Assembly (NCBI RefSeq): GCF_965223525.1
Contig: NZ_CBDCWX010000005.1
Coordinates: forward strand, 2,108,001 to 2,172,000
From: Leptofilum sp965223525
GTDB taxonomy: Bacteria; Chloroflexota; Anaerolineae; Promineifilales; Promineifilaceae
Length of the DNA: 64,000 nucleotides
Reading direction: 5' to 3'
Positions 41,698 to 49,649 of this stretch are shown here, piece after piece (position 1 is the stretch's first letter; every line of letters begins with the position of its first letter). Below the pieces are notes generated by a model, which was given only the letters and a program-made list of their open reading frames with translations, ran no database searches and had not been told where the DNA came from. The position numbers and the translations under genes are program-made.

Positions 41698-42294
41698 GTG
41701 TTGATCAGAAAAGTAGCAAAGTGGTGGCGAGCATTAAGTGGTTGGCACATCATCGCGTATTGTTTGCTAATCGGCTTAGTGGTTGGGTCAATCATTAGTT
41801 GGCGAGAAAGTTTGCCAGATCAAAAATTAATACCACCAGCCATTTTGCCTGCGCTACCAGTTCCGGCGGTTGCGGTTGAAAGTTTGAGCAGCCTGGGGTT
41901 TTTCGATCCTGATATACGTGTTCAAGTAGCCAATGGGGCAACGTATATGCTTCAGTGGCAAGAGGATGGGCGACAATGGTCATCTGAAAATTTGCACGAT
42001 ACCAAAAATGATGGTGAATCTTGTTCTGTGGAAATTTTGAGTTTAATGCAGGATGAGGCTGGCGTAATCGTTGATTGTCAAACTGCTCACATTGTTGGCG
42101 AATGGTGCGCTGGACCAATTGTTTCAGTTGCGGTAACAGAGACAGGTGAAGTTTGGGAAATGGCTGAAAACGAACCTTGTGGCTTTGTTTTCAAAACGAG
42201 TTTGTTTCTCATTGAAATTCTAAGTTTGCTAGTTGGTTTATATCTTGCCAGTTTCAAGTTAATAACCAAATGGTTCCCTATGGATACTGATTAG
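41698..42294 (+). CDS. Hypothetical membrane protein between inverted repeats
   Basis: 198 residues from the GTG at 41698, chosen because AGGAGG (41686-41691) lies six bases ahead; a longer TTG-started frame has no ribosome site. One helix near the N-terminus (WHIIAYCLLIGLVVGSIIS), a roughly 120-residue part with four cysteines (SCSVEI, IVDCQ, EWCAG, EPCGF) that may be outside the membrane, and a second helix near the C-terminus (LFLIEILSLLVGLYLASF). I do not recognise it. It is AT-rich and free of ACGGCCGT sites, and a 28-bp inverted repeat flanks it, so it may be an inserted cassette. Confidence 0.65.
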   Translation: MLIRKVAKWWRALSGWHIIAYCLLIGLVVGSIISWRESLPDQKLIPPAILPALPVPAVAVESLSSLGFFDPDIRVQVANGATYMLQWQEDGRQWSSENLHDTKNDGESCSVEILSLMQDEAGVIVDCQTAHIVGEWCAGPIVSVAVTETGEVWEMAENEPCGFVFKTSLFLIEILSLLVGLYLASFKLITKWFPMDTD

Positions 42295-42333
42295 AAGGTT
42301 GGGTAGTAGCAGAATAGGGCTTAATGTAGTTTT

Positions 42334-42361
42334 TCTCTTAAACCTCTGTGTTCTCTGTGGC
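42334..42361. repeat. Right inverted repeat of the 41.6-42.4 kb segment
   Basis: 28 bases ending TTCTCTGTGGC, the inverted partner of 41580-41607 (three mismatches). It sits 7 bp from the end of paaD. No target-site duplication is visible outside the two repeats. Confidence 0.75.
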
Positions 42362-42367
42362 AAAAAG

Positions 42368-42862
42368 TTACAATGGCTTGAATTGCTCGAAGGCGTCTTG
42401 GCAGTCGTGGCAGTAGTAGATCATGCGGCAGAGGGTAGGGCCGAAGCTGTTTTTGATTGAGGTGTTTTTGGAGGCGCAGCGGGGACATTCGGCCACATCT
42501 AAAAAGGCGACGGAGATGAGATCGCCGCCATGTTTTTGCGGGGGTGCCAGGCCAAACTGGCGCAGCTTTTCGCGGGCCTCGTCGGTTATCCAGTCGGTGC
42601 TCCAAGGGGGATGCAGCACGGTTTTTACGGTGACGTTTTGGATGCCTAGCTGGCGAACGGCCGTTTCTATATCCCTTTTCATCACATCCAAAGCTGGACA
42701 GCCAGAAAAAGTAGGCGTCATCGTCACCCGCACGGCGTCGCCATCCACCGCCACATCCCGCACAATGCCCATCTCCACCACCGAAACCACCGGAATCTCC
42801 GGGTCTTTGACCTGGTTGAGGGCTTGCCAGATTTGGGTAGGAGTGATGGGTATTTGAGACAT
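42368..42862 (-). CDS. paaD: Phenylacetyl-CoA epoxidase subunit PaaD
   Basis: 164 residues from the ATG at 42862; the longer frame to 42907 is rejected because its start translates an intergenic repeat. A MIP18/DUF59-type N-terminal domain (VKDPEIPVVSVVEMGIVRDV; MTPTFSGCPALDVMK) is followed by the PaaD cysteine cluster CPRC...CRMIYYCHDC. PaaD is needed to mature the iron centre of the PaaABC epoxidase, which starts aerobic phenylacetate degradation. It is the last gene of the paaABCD cluster. The reductase gene paaE is not present here. Confidence 0.93.
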   Translation of the reverse strand: MSQIPITPTQIWQALNQVKDPEIPVVSVVEMGIVRDVAVDGDAVRVTMTPTFSGCPALDVMKRDIETAVRQLGIQNVTVKTVLHPPWSTDWITDEAREKLRQFGLAPPQKHGGDLISVAFLDVAECPRCASKNTSIKNSFGPTLCRMIYYCHDCQDAFEQFKPL

Positions 42863-42866
42863 AAGG

Positions 42867-42921
42867 TTTTTAGAGACTGGAGATAAGAGATTGGAGATTA
42901 AGAACAATCTCTAGTCTCCCT
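42867..42921. repeat. Intergenic copy of the GAGACTGGAGAT palindrome
   Basis: AGAGACTGGAGATAAGAGAT and AACAATCTCTAGTCTCCC fill the gap between paaC and paaD. Same family as the in-frame inserts of queG and trmD. Confidence 0.65.
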
Positions 42922-42922
42922 C

Positions 42923-43678
42923 TTACCAAATCGCCTCGCGATTCAGCCGCGCCACTTTTTGCATATCGGCCAGCAGGGTGGCGAGGTGGTTTGTGTGTTC
43001 GCTTCGGCTGGTGGTGGGCGGCGTTTGGTTGGCAGGGATGATGAGATTGGCGGCAGTGAGGAACGGCCGTATCAGCTCCAACCACGCCTCATGTAAAACA
43101 GCCAAATCCGGCATGATTTTCTCATCTACCAGGATCGATTCATCGGAAAGCGGCACAAAAAGCTGCTGGGCAAACGGCCATAGCTTATCCAACGCGGCCT
43201 GCGTGCGCTGGTTTGACTCTTCCGTACCCAGCCCCAGACGCTTAATCCAGTTACTGGTGTGGCGCAAATGGTAAATTTCTTCGTTGCGGATTTTGGCCGC
43301 TGCTTCGGCCAGCGACTGGTAGCTGCTGTGCTGCAACTTGTCTAGCAGCAGCAGTTCGTAGGCATCAAACAGATATTGGCGCAGCATCGTAAAGGCCCAA
43401 TCGCCACGCGGTAGCTCCAGTAGCTGCACATTGCGAAATTCGATTGCATCGCGGAAAAAGGCAAGTTCGTCTGGCTCGTCATCAGTGAAAGTTTGGTGCA
43501 GCCCGTACCAAATGCTGGCGTGGCCTAATTCGTCTTGCGAAATGTTGGCCAGGGCAATATCTTCTTCCAAAATGGGGCCATGCCCGATCCATTCCGAATT
43601 GCGATGCGCCAAAATCAGCTCATCGTCGGCCATTGCCAGCAGTTTTTGGGTAAGAATTTGTTGAATTTTTCGGTTCAT
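42923..43678 (-). CDS. paaC: Phenylacetyl-CoA epoxidase subunit PaaC
   Basis: 251 residues. A ferritin-like helical bundle: DELILAHRNSEWIGHGPILEED and IALANISQDELGHASIWYG match the N-terminal signature, and NEEIYHLRHTSNWIKRLG the C-terminal one. PaaC is the structural, non-catalytic partner that forms the heterodimer with PaaA. It is 109 bp downstream of paaB and 60 bp upstream of paaD, with repeat sequences in both gaps. One ACGGCCGT site at 43063. Confidence 0.94.
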   Translation of the reverse strand: MNRKIQQILTQKLLAMADDELILAHRNSEWIGHGPILEEDIALANISQDELGHASIWYGLHQTFTDDEPDELAFFRDAIEFRNVQLLELPRGDWAFTMLRQYLFDAYELLLLDKLQHSSYQSLAEAAAKIRNEEIYHLRHTSNWIKRLGLGTEESNQRTQAALDKLWPFAQQLFVPLSDESILVDEKIMPDLAVLHEAWLELIRPFLTAANLIIPANQTPPTTSRSEHTNHLATLLADMQKVARLNREAIW

Positions 43679-43682
43679 GTAA

Positions 43683-43778
43683 TTTTTAAAAGCGGAACAC
43701 TGAGTCTCACAGAGAAAGTACAGAGAGTCACAGAGGGAAAGTAGAAATCAGCGTCATCTGCGTTAATCCGCGCCCCAT
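43683..43778. repeat. CACAGAG and CATCTGCGTTAATCCGCG repeats in the paaB-paaC gap
   Basis: GAACACTGAGTCTCACAGAG and AGTCACAGAGGGAAAG, then CATCTGCGTTAATCCGCG. The first belongs to the CACAGAG family (27270, 41580), the second to the GATTACGCAGAT family (20536, 29165). No stem of note is formed. Confidence 0.45.
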
Positions 43779-43787
43779 TTATTTTTC

Positions 43788-44333
43788 CTAACGGCCGTAT
43801 TTTTGGCGGCGGGGGCTAACAAAGCCGTAATGTGATTGCTGCCGATATGTTTTGTCCAGCGCAGGGGCAAACAGGGCTTCGATGTCGTCCTCGTCGCTGC
43901 GGACAATTTGCTCATCGGCCACCACCCACCACACCCAAACGGTGTCGGCATCGAAGTTGCCGCTCTCGATGGCGTCGCGCAGGGCAAGATCTGGCGTTAC
44001 GGCCTCGATTTGCCCCACATGGCGCACGTAGGTCATGCTGCGCCGCTGGCTGGTTTTAGTGAAGACGTGGAATGGTGTGAGCGTGCCGTCCACTTTCCAT
44101 ATTTTCATCCAAAAATCAGGGTTGGCTGCCAACTCTTCCCGCGTCATCATGAAAATGGTATCGGCACGCACCACCCACAGGCTCACGGCAGACGGCCGTC
44201 GCACAAACACATCCCGCGCGTTTTGTAAAGCCAGCTCCGCATCTGGCGCATGAACCGAGCCAACCGCCTCATGGGGCTTCTTTGGATTATCTTGCTTAAA
44301 CACCTCGTAGCGAGGCCATTGGGTGTCAGACAT
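43788..44333 (-). CDS. paaB: Phenylacetyl-CoA epoxidase subunit PaaB, duplicated-domain form
   Basis: 181 residues from the ATG at 44333, about twice the usual PaaB length (about 95). The first half (RYEVFKQDNPKKPHEAVGSV ... ALQNARDVFVRRP ... LWVVRADTI) and the second half (PFHVFTKTSQRRSMTYVRHV ... ALRDAIESGNF ... VWVWWVVADEQI) look like two PaaB domains in tandem. PaaB bridges PaaAC dimers; a double-domain form could do so within one chain. The start overlaps the paaA end by 8 bp. Confidence 0.88.
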   Translation of the reverse strand: MSDTQWPRYEVFKQDNPKKPHEAVGSVHAPDAELALQNARDVFVRRPSAVSLWVVRADTIFMMTREELAANPDFWMKIWKVDGTLTPFHVFTKTSQRRSMTYVRHVGQIEAVTPDLALRDAIESGNFDADTVWVWWVVADEQIVRSDEDDIEALFAPALDKTYRQQSHYGFVSPRRQKYGR

Positions 44334-45276
44334 GGTTAGAATGTTTTTCTGCATAGGCCGTCATTGCTTCACGCACCCAACGGCCGTTTTCATGGGCTGC
44401 TCGTCGGGCGGCTAACCGTTCGGCATTCATTGGACCATTGCCTTTCACCACGCGCCAAAACTCATCCCAATCAATCGGGCCGATGATCCAGTTGCCGCCT
44501 TCTTCATCAAAATGCAGATCAGGATCAGGGATGGTGAGACCAAGCGCATGAACTTCTGGCACTTCTTCGTTAATGAACTCCTGGCGCAGCTCATCGTTTG
44601 ACTTGGTTTTAATGCCCCAGCGCATGAGAATTTCAGAGTTGGTTGAGTCGCTATCGTGGGGCCCAAACATCATCAGTGTGGGCGGCCACCAGCGGTTCAG
44701 GCCATCTTGCACCATTGCTTTTTGCTCTGGCGTGCCGTTGCTGGCATAATGGACAATCATCTCCTTGCCCTGCTTATAATGGAACGTCTCCTCTGCACAA
44801 ATTCGTACCATCGCCCGCGAATAAGGCCCGTAAGAAGCATGAGACAACATTAGCTGGTTCTTGATCGCCGCGCCATCCACCAGCCAGCCAATCCAGGCCA
44901 CATCGGCCCAGGTGAGGGTAGGGTAGTTGAAGATAGAGGCGTATTTGGCCTTGCCTGTTAGTAGCGCGTCCAGCATCTCTTCACGGGTCGCGCCCAGCGT
45001 TTCGGCGGCGTGGTAGAGGTACTGGCCGTGTCCCGCCTCGTCCTGCACTTTGGCCATGAGCACCATTTTGCGGCGCAGGCTAGGCGCATGGGGAATCCAG
45101 GCTCCTTCTGGCAGCATCCCCACCACCTCACTGTGGGCGTGCTGCGAAATCATGCGGATGAGCTGGCGGCGGTATTCGTCCGGCATCCAATCCCCCGGCT
45201 CGATTTGCTCGCCCCGCGCAATGCGAGCCTCAAATTCGGCTAACTTGTCGTCAATTTCAACGGTTTCTTCAATCAT
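44326..45276 (-). CDS. paaA: Phenylacetyl-CoA epoxidase catalytic subunit PaaA
   Basis: 316 residues from the ATG at 45276 (MIEETVEIDDKLAEFEARI); a frame to 45357 would translate the upstream repeat. The di-iron ligands are in KVQDEAGHGQYLYHAAE and ICAEETFHYKQGKEM (ExxH motifs). PaaA epoxidises the ring of phenylacetyl-CoA with O2. It is first in paaABCD, with 8-bp overlap to paaB. Its 5' leader carries the double-hairpin repeat copy 2, which could affect expression. Confidence 0.95.
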   Translation of the reverse strand: MIEETVEIDDKLAEFEARIARGEQIEPGDWMPDEYRRQLIRMISQHAHSEVVGMLPEGAWIPHAPSLRRKMVLMAKVQDEAGHGQYLYHAAETLGATREEMLDALLTGKAKYASIFNYPTLTWADVAWIGWLVDGAAIKNQLMLSHASYGPYSRAMVRICAEETFHYKQGKEMIVHYASNGTPEQKAMVQDGLNRWWPPTLMMFGPHDSDSTNSEILMRWGIKTKSNDELRQEFINEEVPEVHALGLTIPDPDLHFDEEGGNWIIGPIDWDEFWRVVKGNGPMNAERLAARRAAHENGRWVREAMTAYAEKHSNHV

Positions 45277-45292
45277 GTGAAATGCCTCAGTT

Positions 45293-45401
45293 GTAAAAAC
45301 CAAAAAGAATTTTGAATCAAAAGGAGCGCGAAATTGGTTTTTACTTGAGCAAATCACAGAGAAATCGCGCTTCGTTTTTCAAAGAACTATCTGTGATTTG
45401 C
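45293..45401. repeat. Double-hairpin repeat, copy 2
   Basis: Stem 1: GTAAAAACCAA (45293-45303) with TTGGTTTTTAC (45334-45344). Linker TTGA. Stem 2: GCAAATCACAGA (45349-45360) with TCTGTGATTTGC (45390-45401). Both are perfect although several bases differ from copy 1, the changes being matched on both sides of each stem. Loop 1 AGCGCGA and loop 2 TCGCGCT are complementary. It lies upstream of paaA, read antisense to that gene. Confidence 0.85.
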
Positions 45402-45534
45402 TGTAAAAAATAGTGGTTGGCTCTATTATACAACAAACTGAATTTCACTGATCGATTATTACCTAATCAGCAAAAAGTTTTGGCTCATGGATAAAAAGTG
45501 TGCATCAATGTGACGGCCACTTCAAAAATGACTG

Positions 45535-46500
45535 TCACGTACTCTTATTTTTGGGCAGCAACGGCCGTGTGCGGTCGCGGATTTGCTGGATGTAAGCGGG
45601 GCCAGTGCGGCAGCAGCCGCCCACCAGCAGGGCGCCCATCTTGCGCCATTCGCGGCTGATCGTACCAAATTGTGAGGGGTCAGATTGGCCTAGCCAGGTT
45701 TTTGTTTCGGGATCGAATTGCTCGCCGGAGTTAGGGTAGACGATGATGAGCTTATTGGTGTGAGTTTGAACGGCCGTAATCAACTCTGGCAAAAAGCGGG
45801 GCGGGGTGCAGTTAATGCCCACCGCAATCAAGTTGGGTGCGTCGTTGAGTAGCTGGACGCATTCGGCCAGCGGTGTGCCATCGCTGATGCGGTTGCCATC
45901 CTGGCAGGCAAAGCTCATCCAGGCGGGCGTTTTGGGTGTTTCGAGCAAAAGCTGGCGTAGTGCTTTGGCTTCGGCCAGGGAGGGAATTGTTTCGCAGGCT
46001 AGCAGATCAGCACCGCTTTGGGCCAAAATCTCCCAGCGGGGGAGGTGCCAGGCCAAAAGTCCCGCCTCATCTAAATCATAAGCCCCCGTGTATTCGGAGC
46101 CATCGGCTAGAAAAGCACCATATGGCCCCACGCTGGCAGCGACCAACGGCCGTAGTCGCCCCCGCCGATTAGCCATCATTGCCCAAAACTGATCTCGCGC
46201 CTCAATTGCCAACTGCACTGAAAAGCGAATTAGATCGGTCGCTTCGTCCTGGCTTAGACCTCGTGCCATCAGGCCGGGCAGGCTGGCCTGGTAGCTGGCG
46301 CTGATGATGCAATCTGCTCCGGCCCACAAATAGTCGCTATGTACCTGGCGGATGGCGTCTGGCTGTTCTAACAAGATTTTTGCCGACCAGAGCGGATCGT
46401 TTAGGTCGTGGCGGCGGGCTTCCAGTTCGGTAGCCAGGCCGCCGTCGAGGATGAAGACGTTTTGGTGATCGAGGAACGGCCGTATTGGATCAACCATCAC
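45535..46500 (-). CDS. mmuM: Homocysteine S-methyltransferase (MmuM-like)
   Basis: 321 residues, the size of the single-domain enzymes that methylate homocysteine from S-methylmethionine or SAM. FILDGGLATELEARRHDLNDPLW is the N-terminal signature; the zinc ligands are the Cys of VGINCTPP and the pair in LLVGGCCRTGP. Start at the first of two ATGs (46500/46497). It lies 3 bp from the GNAT gene, which is probably in the same transcript. Four ACGGCCGT sites lie in the gene. Confidence 0.92.
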   Translation of the reverse strand: MMVDPIRPFLDHQNVFILDGGLATELEARRHDLNDPLWSAKILLEQPDAIRQVHSDYLWAGADCIISASYQASLPGLMARGLSQDEATDLIRFSVQLAIEARDQFWAMMANRRGRLRPLVAASVGPYGAFLADGSEYTGAYDLDEAGLLAWHLPRWEILAQSGADLLACETIPSLAEAKALRQLLLETPKTPAWMSFACQDGNRISDGTPLAECVQLLNDAPNLIAVGINCTPPRFLPELITAVQTHTNKLIIVYPNSGEQFDPETKTWLGQSDPSQFGTISREWRKMGALLVGGCCRTGPAYIQQIRDRTRPLLPKNKST

Positions 46501-46502
46501 AC

Positions 46503-47837
46503 TTACCCTAACCCCACCACCCAGGAAGGCTTTTTGGGGAAGAGGATGTTGAACAAAACGGCCGCTTCCGGGTTGCGTGAAAAACAGTCGGCGTGGGTTT
46601 CATTGAGCTCTTCCAGACTGTTTTTGCCAAAGAGAACGTGCAAAAAGGTGCTATCTGAAAAATGAATATCGCCATCGTCTACGCTTTTAGGTTCATAGCT
46701 GCCTACTTCTTTCAGTTTGCCTTGCTCAAAAACCAGCGTGAATTGCTCACGGTACAAATTGACGCGGCAGGTGCCACTATGCCCAGCCAACACGCTTTGA
46801 GCCAGCCGTTTTTCCAGGGCGGGTGCGATGTGGCGCAAAAAGGCTGGCAAATCTGGCACGCGGATGAACCAGGCATACGGCCGTCGCTGCGGTTCTAGCT
46901 GCCTGCCCAATGCTTCATAAATGGAATGGCCTTGCCCCAGCCCAAAGGAAACGCCCAGCAGCCGTTTTTCTTCTTTTTCAAACAGCTCGTCAGCCATTTT
47001 TTTGAAGGTGCGGGTGAGGTATAGTCCCACCCTGCGCCAGGAGTGGCCGGGCAGCACGCCCAGTTCGCGTACGGTGTACGTTGGCCCCCACTGCTTGTAC
47101 TCAACGTAGGCCACGGGCTGGTGACTTTCGGCCGTTTCAATGATGCGAAACTGGCGTGAGTAGGCCGAATCGGGATGCGGAACTGTTATTTCGTAGCGCC
47201 AGATGGTTTCGTTACGGACTCGGTTGAGCAAGCTACCCTGGTTATGCGCGTCGTACAGTTTGTCTAGCAGCGGCCAATCTGCTTCGGTAGCGGGGCGAAT
47301 TTGGTATGGCTCTTCTTCGATTGGTTTGTAATTGCCGGGACGATCCCACAAAAAAGTGCGGCCACCGCCCAAATCGAGCGCCATGCCGTAACCAAACAGG
47401 CGATAGTACCAGGGGATACCGGTGATAGCTTGAACCAACTCTCCTCGGGCGGCGCTTTTAGCATGAACGGCCGTCATCTGTTCCCGTACCAAACCTCGTC
47501 GCCTATAATCTGGGTCAGTAGCCACCAGCTCTGGCCTGCCTACGCCAAACGGAATGCCCTCATACGCCCAGGTTTGCGAAATGAGATTGAGCGTCGAGAC
47601 GATTTTGCCGCCAGCGTTTTCATCCACAACAACGGTAAAGTCGCTGGCGTTGGTCGTGGGGTGATCGCCTCGCATTAAATCTTCAGTCCAGCGTGCCAGC
47701 CACGTTTCTGGGTTTTCTGGATTATCTGATTGGCTGCGGACGTTGAACGCAGCCAATTCTTCCGTGTCCTCTAGTGTGGCCCAACGTAATAGTAGGCCAT
47801 CGCCTAGGTGTTTGGGCAAACCGAATTGGTTACTCAT
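46503..47837 (-). CDS. GNAT acetyltransferase, Eis-like (GNAT + SCP2-like)
   Basis: 444 residues from the ATG at 47837. The first GNAT domain has the acetyl-CoA loop in VATDPDYRRRGLVREQMTAV. The middle (residues 190-310) resembles a second, degenerate GNAT lobe with VRELGVLPGHSWRRVGLYL, and the C-terminus (about 340-440) an SCP2-like domain (CRVNLYREQFTLVFEQGK). That order is the plan of Eis proteins, some of which acetylate aminoglycosides at several amines; others act on peptides or have unknown substrates. No claim about resistance is made from sequence. It precedes mmuM. Confidence 0.75.
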   Translation of the reverse strand: MSNQFGLPKHLGDGLLLRWATLEDTEELAAFNVRSQSDNPENPETWLARWTEDLMRGDHPTTNASDFTVVVDENAGGKIVSTLNLISQTWAYEGIPFGVGRPELVATDPDYRRRGLVREQMTAVHAKSAARGELVQAITGIPWYYRLFGYGMALDLGGGRTFLWDRPGNYKPIEEEPYQIRPATEADWPLLDKLYDAHNQGSLLNRVRNETIWRYEITVPHPDSAYSRQFRIIETAESHQPVAYVEYKQWGPTYTVRELGVLPGHSWRRVGLYLTRTFKKMADELFEKEEKRLLGVSFGLGQGHSIYEALGRQLEPQRRPYAWFIRVPDLPAFLRHIAPALEKRLAQSVLAGHSGTCRVNLYREQFTLVFEQGKLKEVGSYEPKSVDDGDIHFSDSTFLHVLFGKNSLEELNETHADCFSRNPEAAVLFNILFPKKPSWVVGLG

Positions 47838-48021
47838 GTTTCTCCTCGGCAATTAGATTGGTGCCGTATTGTAAAAGCTTCTCTCATCTTTGTGTAATTT
47901 AGTATGTTGATTTGTAAGATATGTATTGGAAAGATGGTCAAAAGATTGACGATAGCCAAGTATTTATGCAAAATTGGCGACAAGTTTGACTATAAATTCA
48001 GGCAATAATTCGCAAGGGAAC

Positions 48022-48162
48022 ATGATGATAACAATACTATCTTTACCATTTTGGTTACTATTTGTCAGTGGCGCAGCCGGGTTGCTGATGATGCGGTTAC
48101 AAAAACGGCCGCAAGCTCAACTAGCCTTGGCTCCCATAACAATACAAAAACAACGAGGTTAA
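48022..48162 (+). CDS. 46-residue membrane peptide upstream of the zinc peptidase
   Basis: From the ATG at 48022, preceded by AAGGGA, it encodes MMITILSLPFWLLFVSGAAG then LLMMRLQKRPQ and a basic, soluble tail. One transmembrane helix. It ends 3 bp before the zinc peptidase start, so the two are likely co-translated. An in-frame TTG upstream (47974) lacks a ribosome site. Function unknown; perhaps a partner of the membrane peptidase. Confidence 0.6.
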   Translation: MMITILSLPFWLLFVSGAAGLLMMRLQKRPQAQLALAPITIQKQRG

Positions 48163-48165
48163 ACG

Positions 48166-48852
48166 ATGTTTTTTGACCCCCTCTATTTACTATTTGCTTT
48201 ACCCGGTCTGTTGCTTGGTTTCTGGGCGCAATCCCGCGTAAAGAGAAGTTTCAACAAATATGCCAAAGTGCGTACGGCCATGAACGTTACTGGGGCGGAG
48301 GTAGCGCGGCGGTTGCTGGATGCTCAAGGTTTGTACGATGTACAAGTTGAGGAAACACAAGGCTTCCTCAGCGACCATTATGATCCGCGTGGCAAGGTAC
48401 TGCGCCTTAGCCCAGACGTTTACCGGACGCCCAGCATCGCGGCTGCAGGCGTCGCTGCCCACGAGATGGGGCACGCTTTGCAGGATGCGGGCGGTTACTT
48501 CCCGCTGCAAATTCGCAGTACACTGGTGCCCGCCGCTCAATTTGGCAGCTCGCTGGCGCCGTGGCTGTTTATCGGTGGCTTGCTACTCAACTTTACAGGA
48601 CTGGCTTGGGTAGGTGTGATTATGTTTGCAGCGGCCGTTCTCTTTACGCTGATTACATTGCCCGTGGAGTTTGATGCCAGCAACCGTGCCAAGCAGCTAT
48701 TGGTAAGCAATGGTGTGCTAATCGGTGATGAAATTAAGGGCGTGGACAAAGTGCTGGATGCGGCAGCGTGGACGTATGTGGCAGCGGCCGTTTCGGCCAT
48801 TGGCACCTTGCTTTACTACGTTTTGCTGCTCACAGGCGGTGGCCGCGACTAA
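48166..48852 (+). CDS. Membrane zinc metallopeptidase (YugP-like)
   Basis: 228 residues of the neutral zinc metallopeptidase 2 family. N-terminal helix (PLYLLFALPGLLLGFWAQSRV), then a soluble part with GFLSDHYDPRGKVLRLSP and the metal site VAAHEMGHALQDAGGY, then two or three C-terminal helices (PWLFIGGLLLNFTGLAWVGV; VAAAVSAIGTLLYYVLLL). PVEFDASNRAKQLL holds the third ligand region. Substrates of the family are not established. A strong intrinsic terminator follows at 48935-48975. Confidence 0.9.
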   Translation: MFFDPLYLLFALPGLLLGFWAQSRVKRSFNKYAKVRTAMNVTGAEVARRLLDAQGLYDVQVEETQGFLSDHYDPRGKVLRLSPDVYRTPSIAAAGVAAHEMGHALQDAGGYFPLQIRSTLVPAAQFGSSLAPWLFIGGLLLNFTGLAWVGVIMFAAAVLFTLITLPVEFDASNRAKQLLVSNGVLIGDEIKGVDKVLDAAAWTYVAAAVSAIGTLLYYVLLLTGGGRD

Positions 48853-48863
48853 TTAGAAATTAG

Positions 48864-48918
48864 ACTTTTGAAGTTTTCATTGATACCTAGTATTAATTGG
48901 GGACAAAACTTCAAAAGT
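48864..48918. repeat. Palindrome sharing arms with 15540-15572
   Basis: ACTTTTGAAGTTTT (48864-48877) pairs exactly with AAAACTTCAAAAGT (48905-48918) around a 27-nt loop. The arms are the same as at 15540-15572, which has almost no loop. Confidence 0.7.
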
Positions 48919-48934
48919 TTCCCAGATGAAAAGA

Positions 48935-48975
48935 AAAACGGGATGGTTTTACACCATCCCGTTTTCCTTTTGGCT
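48935..48975 (+). terminator. Intrinsic terminator after the zinc peptidase
   Basis: AAAACGGGATGGT (48935-48947) pairs exactly with ACCATCCCGTTTT (48953-48965) with a 5-nt loop, followed by CCTTTT. The A-run before the left arm also gives a T-run on the other strand, so it can act in both directions and could stop the minus-strand transcript that comes through the two small peptides. Confidence 0.85.
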
Positions 48976-49057
48976 AGAGAACTCGCGGCCCAGAACCCCC
49001 GATTCCCCATGCAATATCGCAATCGCTATCAAGGAGACAGCAAAATAAGCAAATTAT

Positions 49058-49156
49058 TTATCTTGGGCGGCTCATGGCCACGCCGATCATCAATCCGGCG
49101 ATGATCATCATCAGGGCAACGATAACAATAGTTGAAAGGCTTAGATGAACAATCAT
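49058..49156 (-). CDS. 32-residue membrane peptide
   Basis: From the ATG at 49156: MIVHLSLSTIVIVALMMIIA then GLMIGVAMSRPR. A GGAGG ribosome site stands eight bases upstream, better than that of many larger genes here. It is a single transmembrane helix with a short basic tail (SRPR). It is 112 bp downstream of a similar 38-residue peptide whose tail is SAKPR. The pair lies between the SIR2/histidine-kinase operon and the bidirectional terminator at 48935. Function unknown. Confidence 0.6.
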   Translation of the reverse strand: MIVHLSLSTIVIVALMMIIAGLMIGVAMSRPR

Positions 49157-49268
49157 GTCATTACCTCCGGTTTTTTGTTTCTGTCGTCTATAGTTTACGC
49201 TAGCCGCGATGCTTTTTAATGATGTTTGGCGAACGTTGGGCAGATTAAAATGTGATAAATGTGACAGC

Positions 49269-49385
49269 TTAGCGCGGCTTGGCGCTGAATACCACATAAA
49301 CCAGCAGAAGGAGTGGGAAGAGCAATCCCAATACAAAGGCAGCCAGCAATAAGCCAAACAGCACACCGTATGATAAAGTTATCAT
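49269..49385 (-). CDS. 38-residue membrane peptide
   Basis: From the ATG at 49385: MITLSYGVLFGLLLAAFVLG then LLFPLLLLVYVVFSAKPR. AAAGGAGAG lies eight bases upstream. Almost the whole peptide is one membrane helix with an SAKPR tail. The strong ribosome site and near-identical design to the peptide at 49058 argue that both are real. The frame upstream of the ATG is not protein-like. The gap to the operon above (49386-49649) shows nothing else. Confidence 0.6.
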   Translation of the reverse strand: MITLSYGVLFGLLLAAFVLGLLFPLLLLVYVVFSAKPR

Positions 49386-49649
49386 GTTTAGTCTCTCCTT
49401 TCTTTGACCGAATACCAATACACAATCCATTACGCACAAGACACCATGATGGTTACAGCAATGGCCGTTTGGCTTTGCTGGCCAACCTGTTGTGATTCTA
49501 AAACAGTTGGATTGATTTTTGCCGATAAGTAGCAAACGAGAGGGCAACGGGAAAATGACAAGCCACTGCCTGAAGCGTGAAGAATTAAATACAATTTGGC
49601 AGCGAATTCGTGCAAATTCGCGTTAATTTTCTACCCTTTTCAAGGGGGA

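Noticed and set aside
46503..47837. Aminoglycoside acetyltransferase call for the Eis-like protein
   Set aside because: The domain plan fits, but Eis relatives have diverse substrates and sequence alone does not decide.
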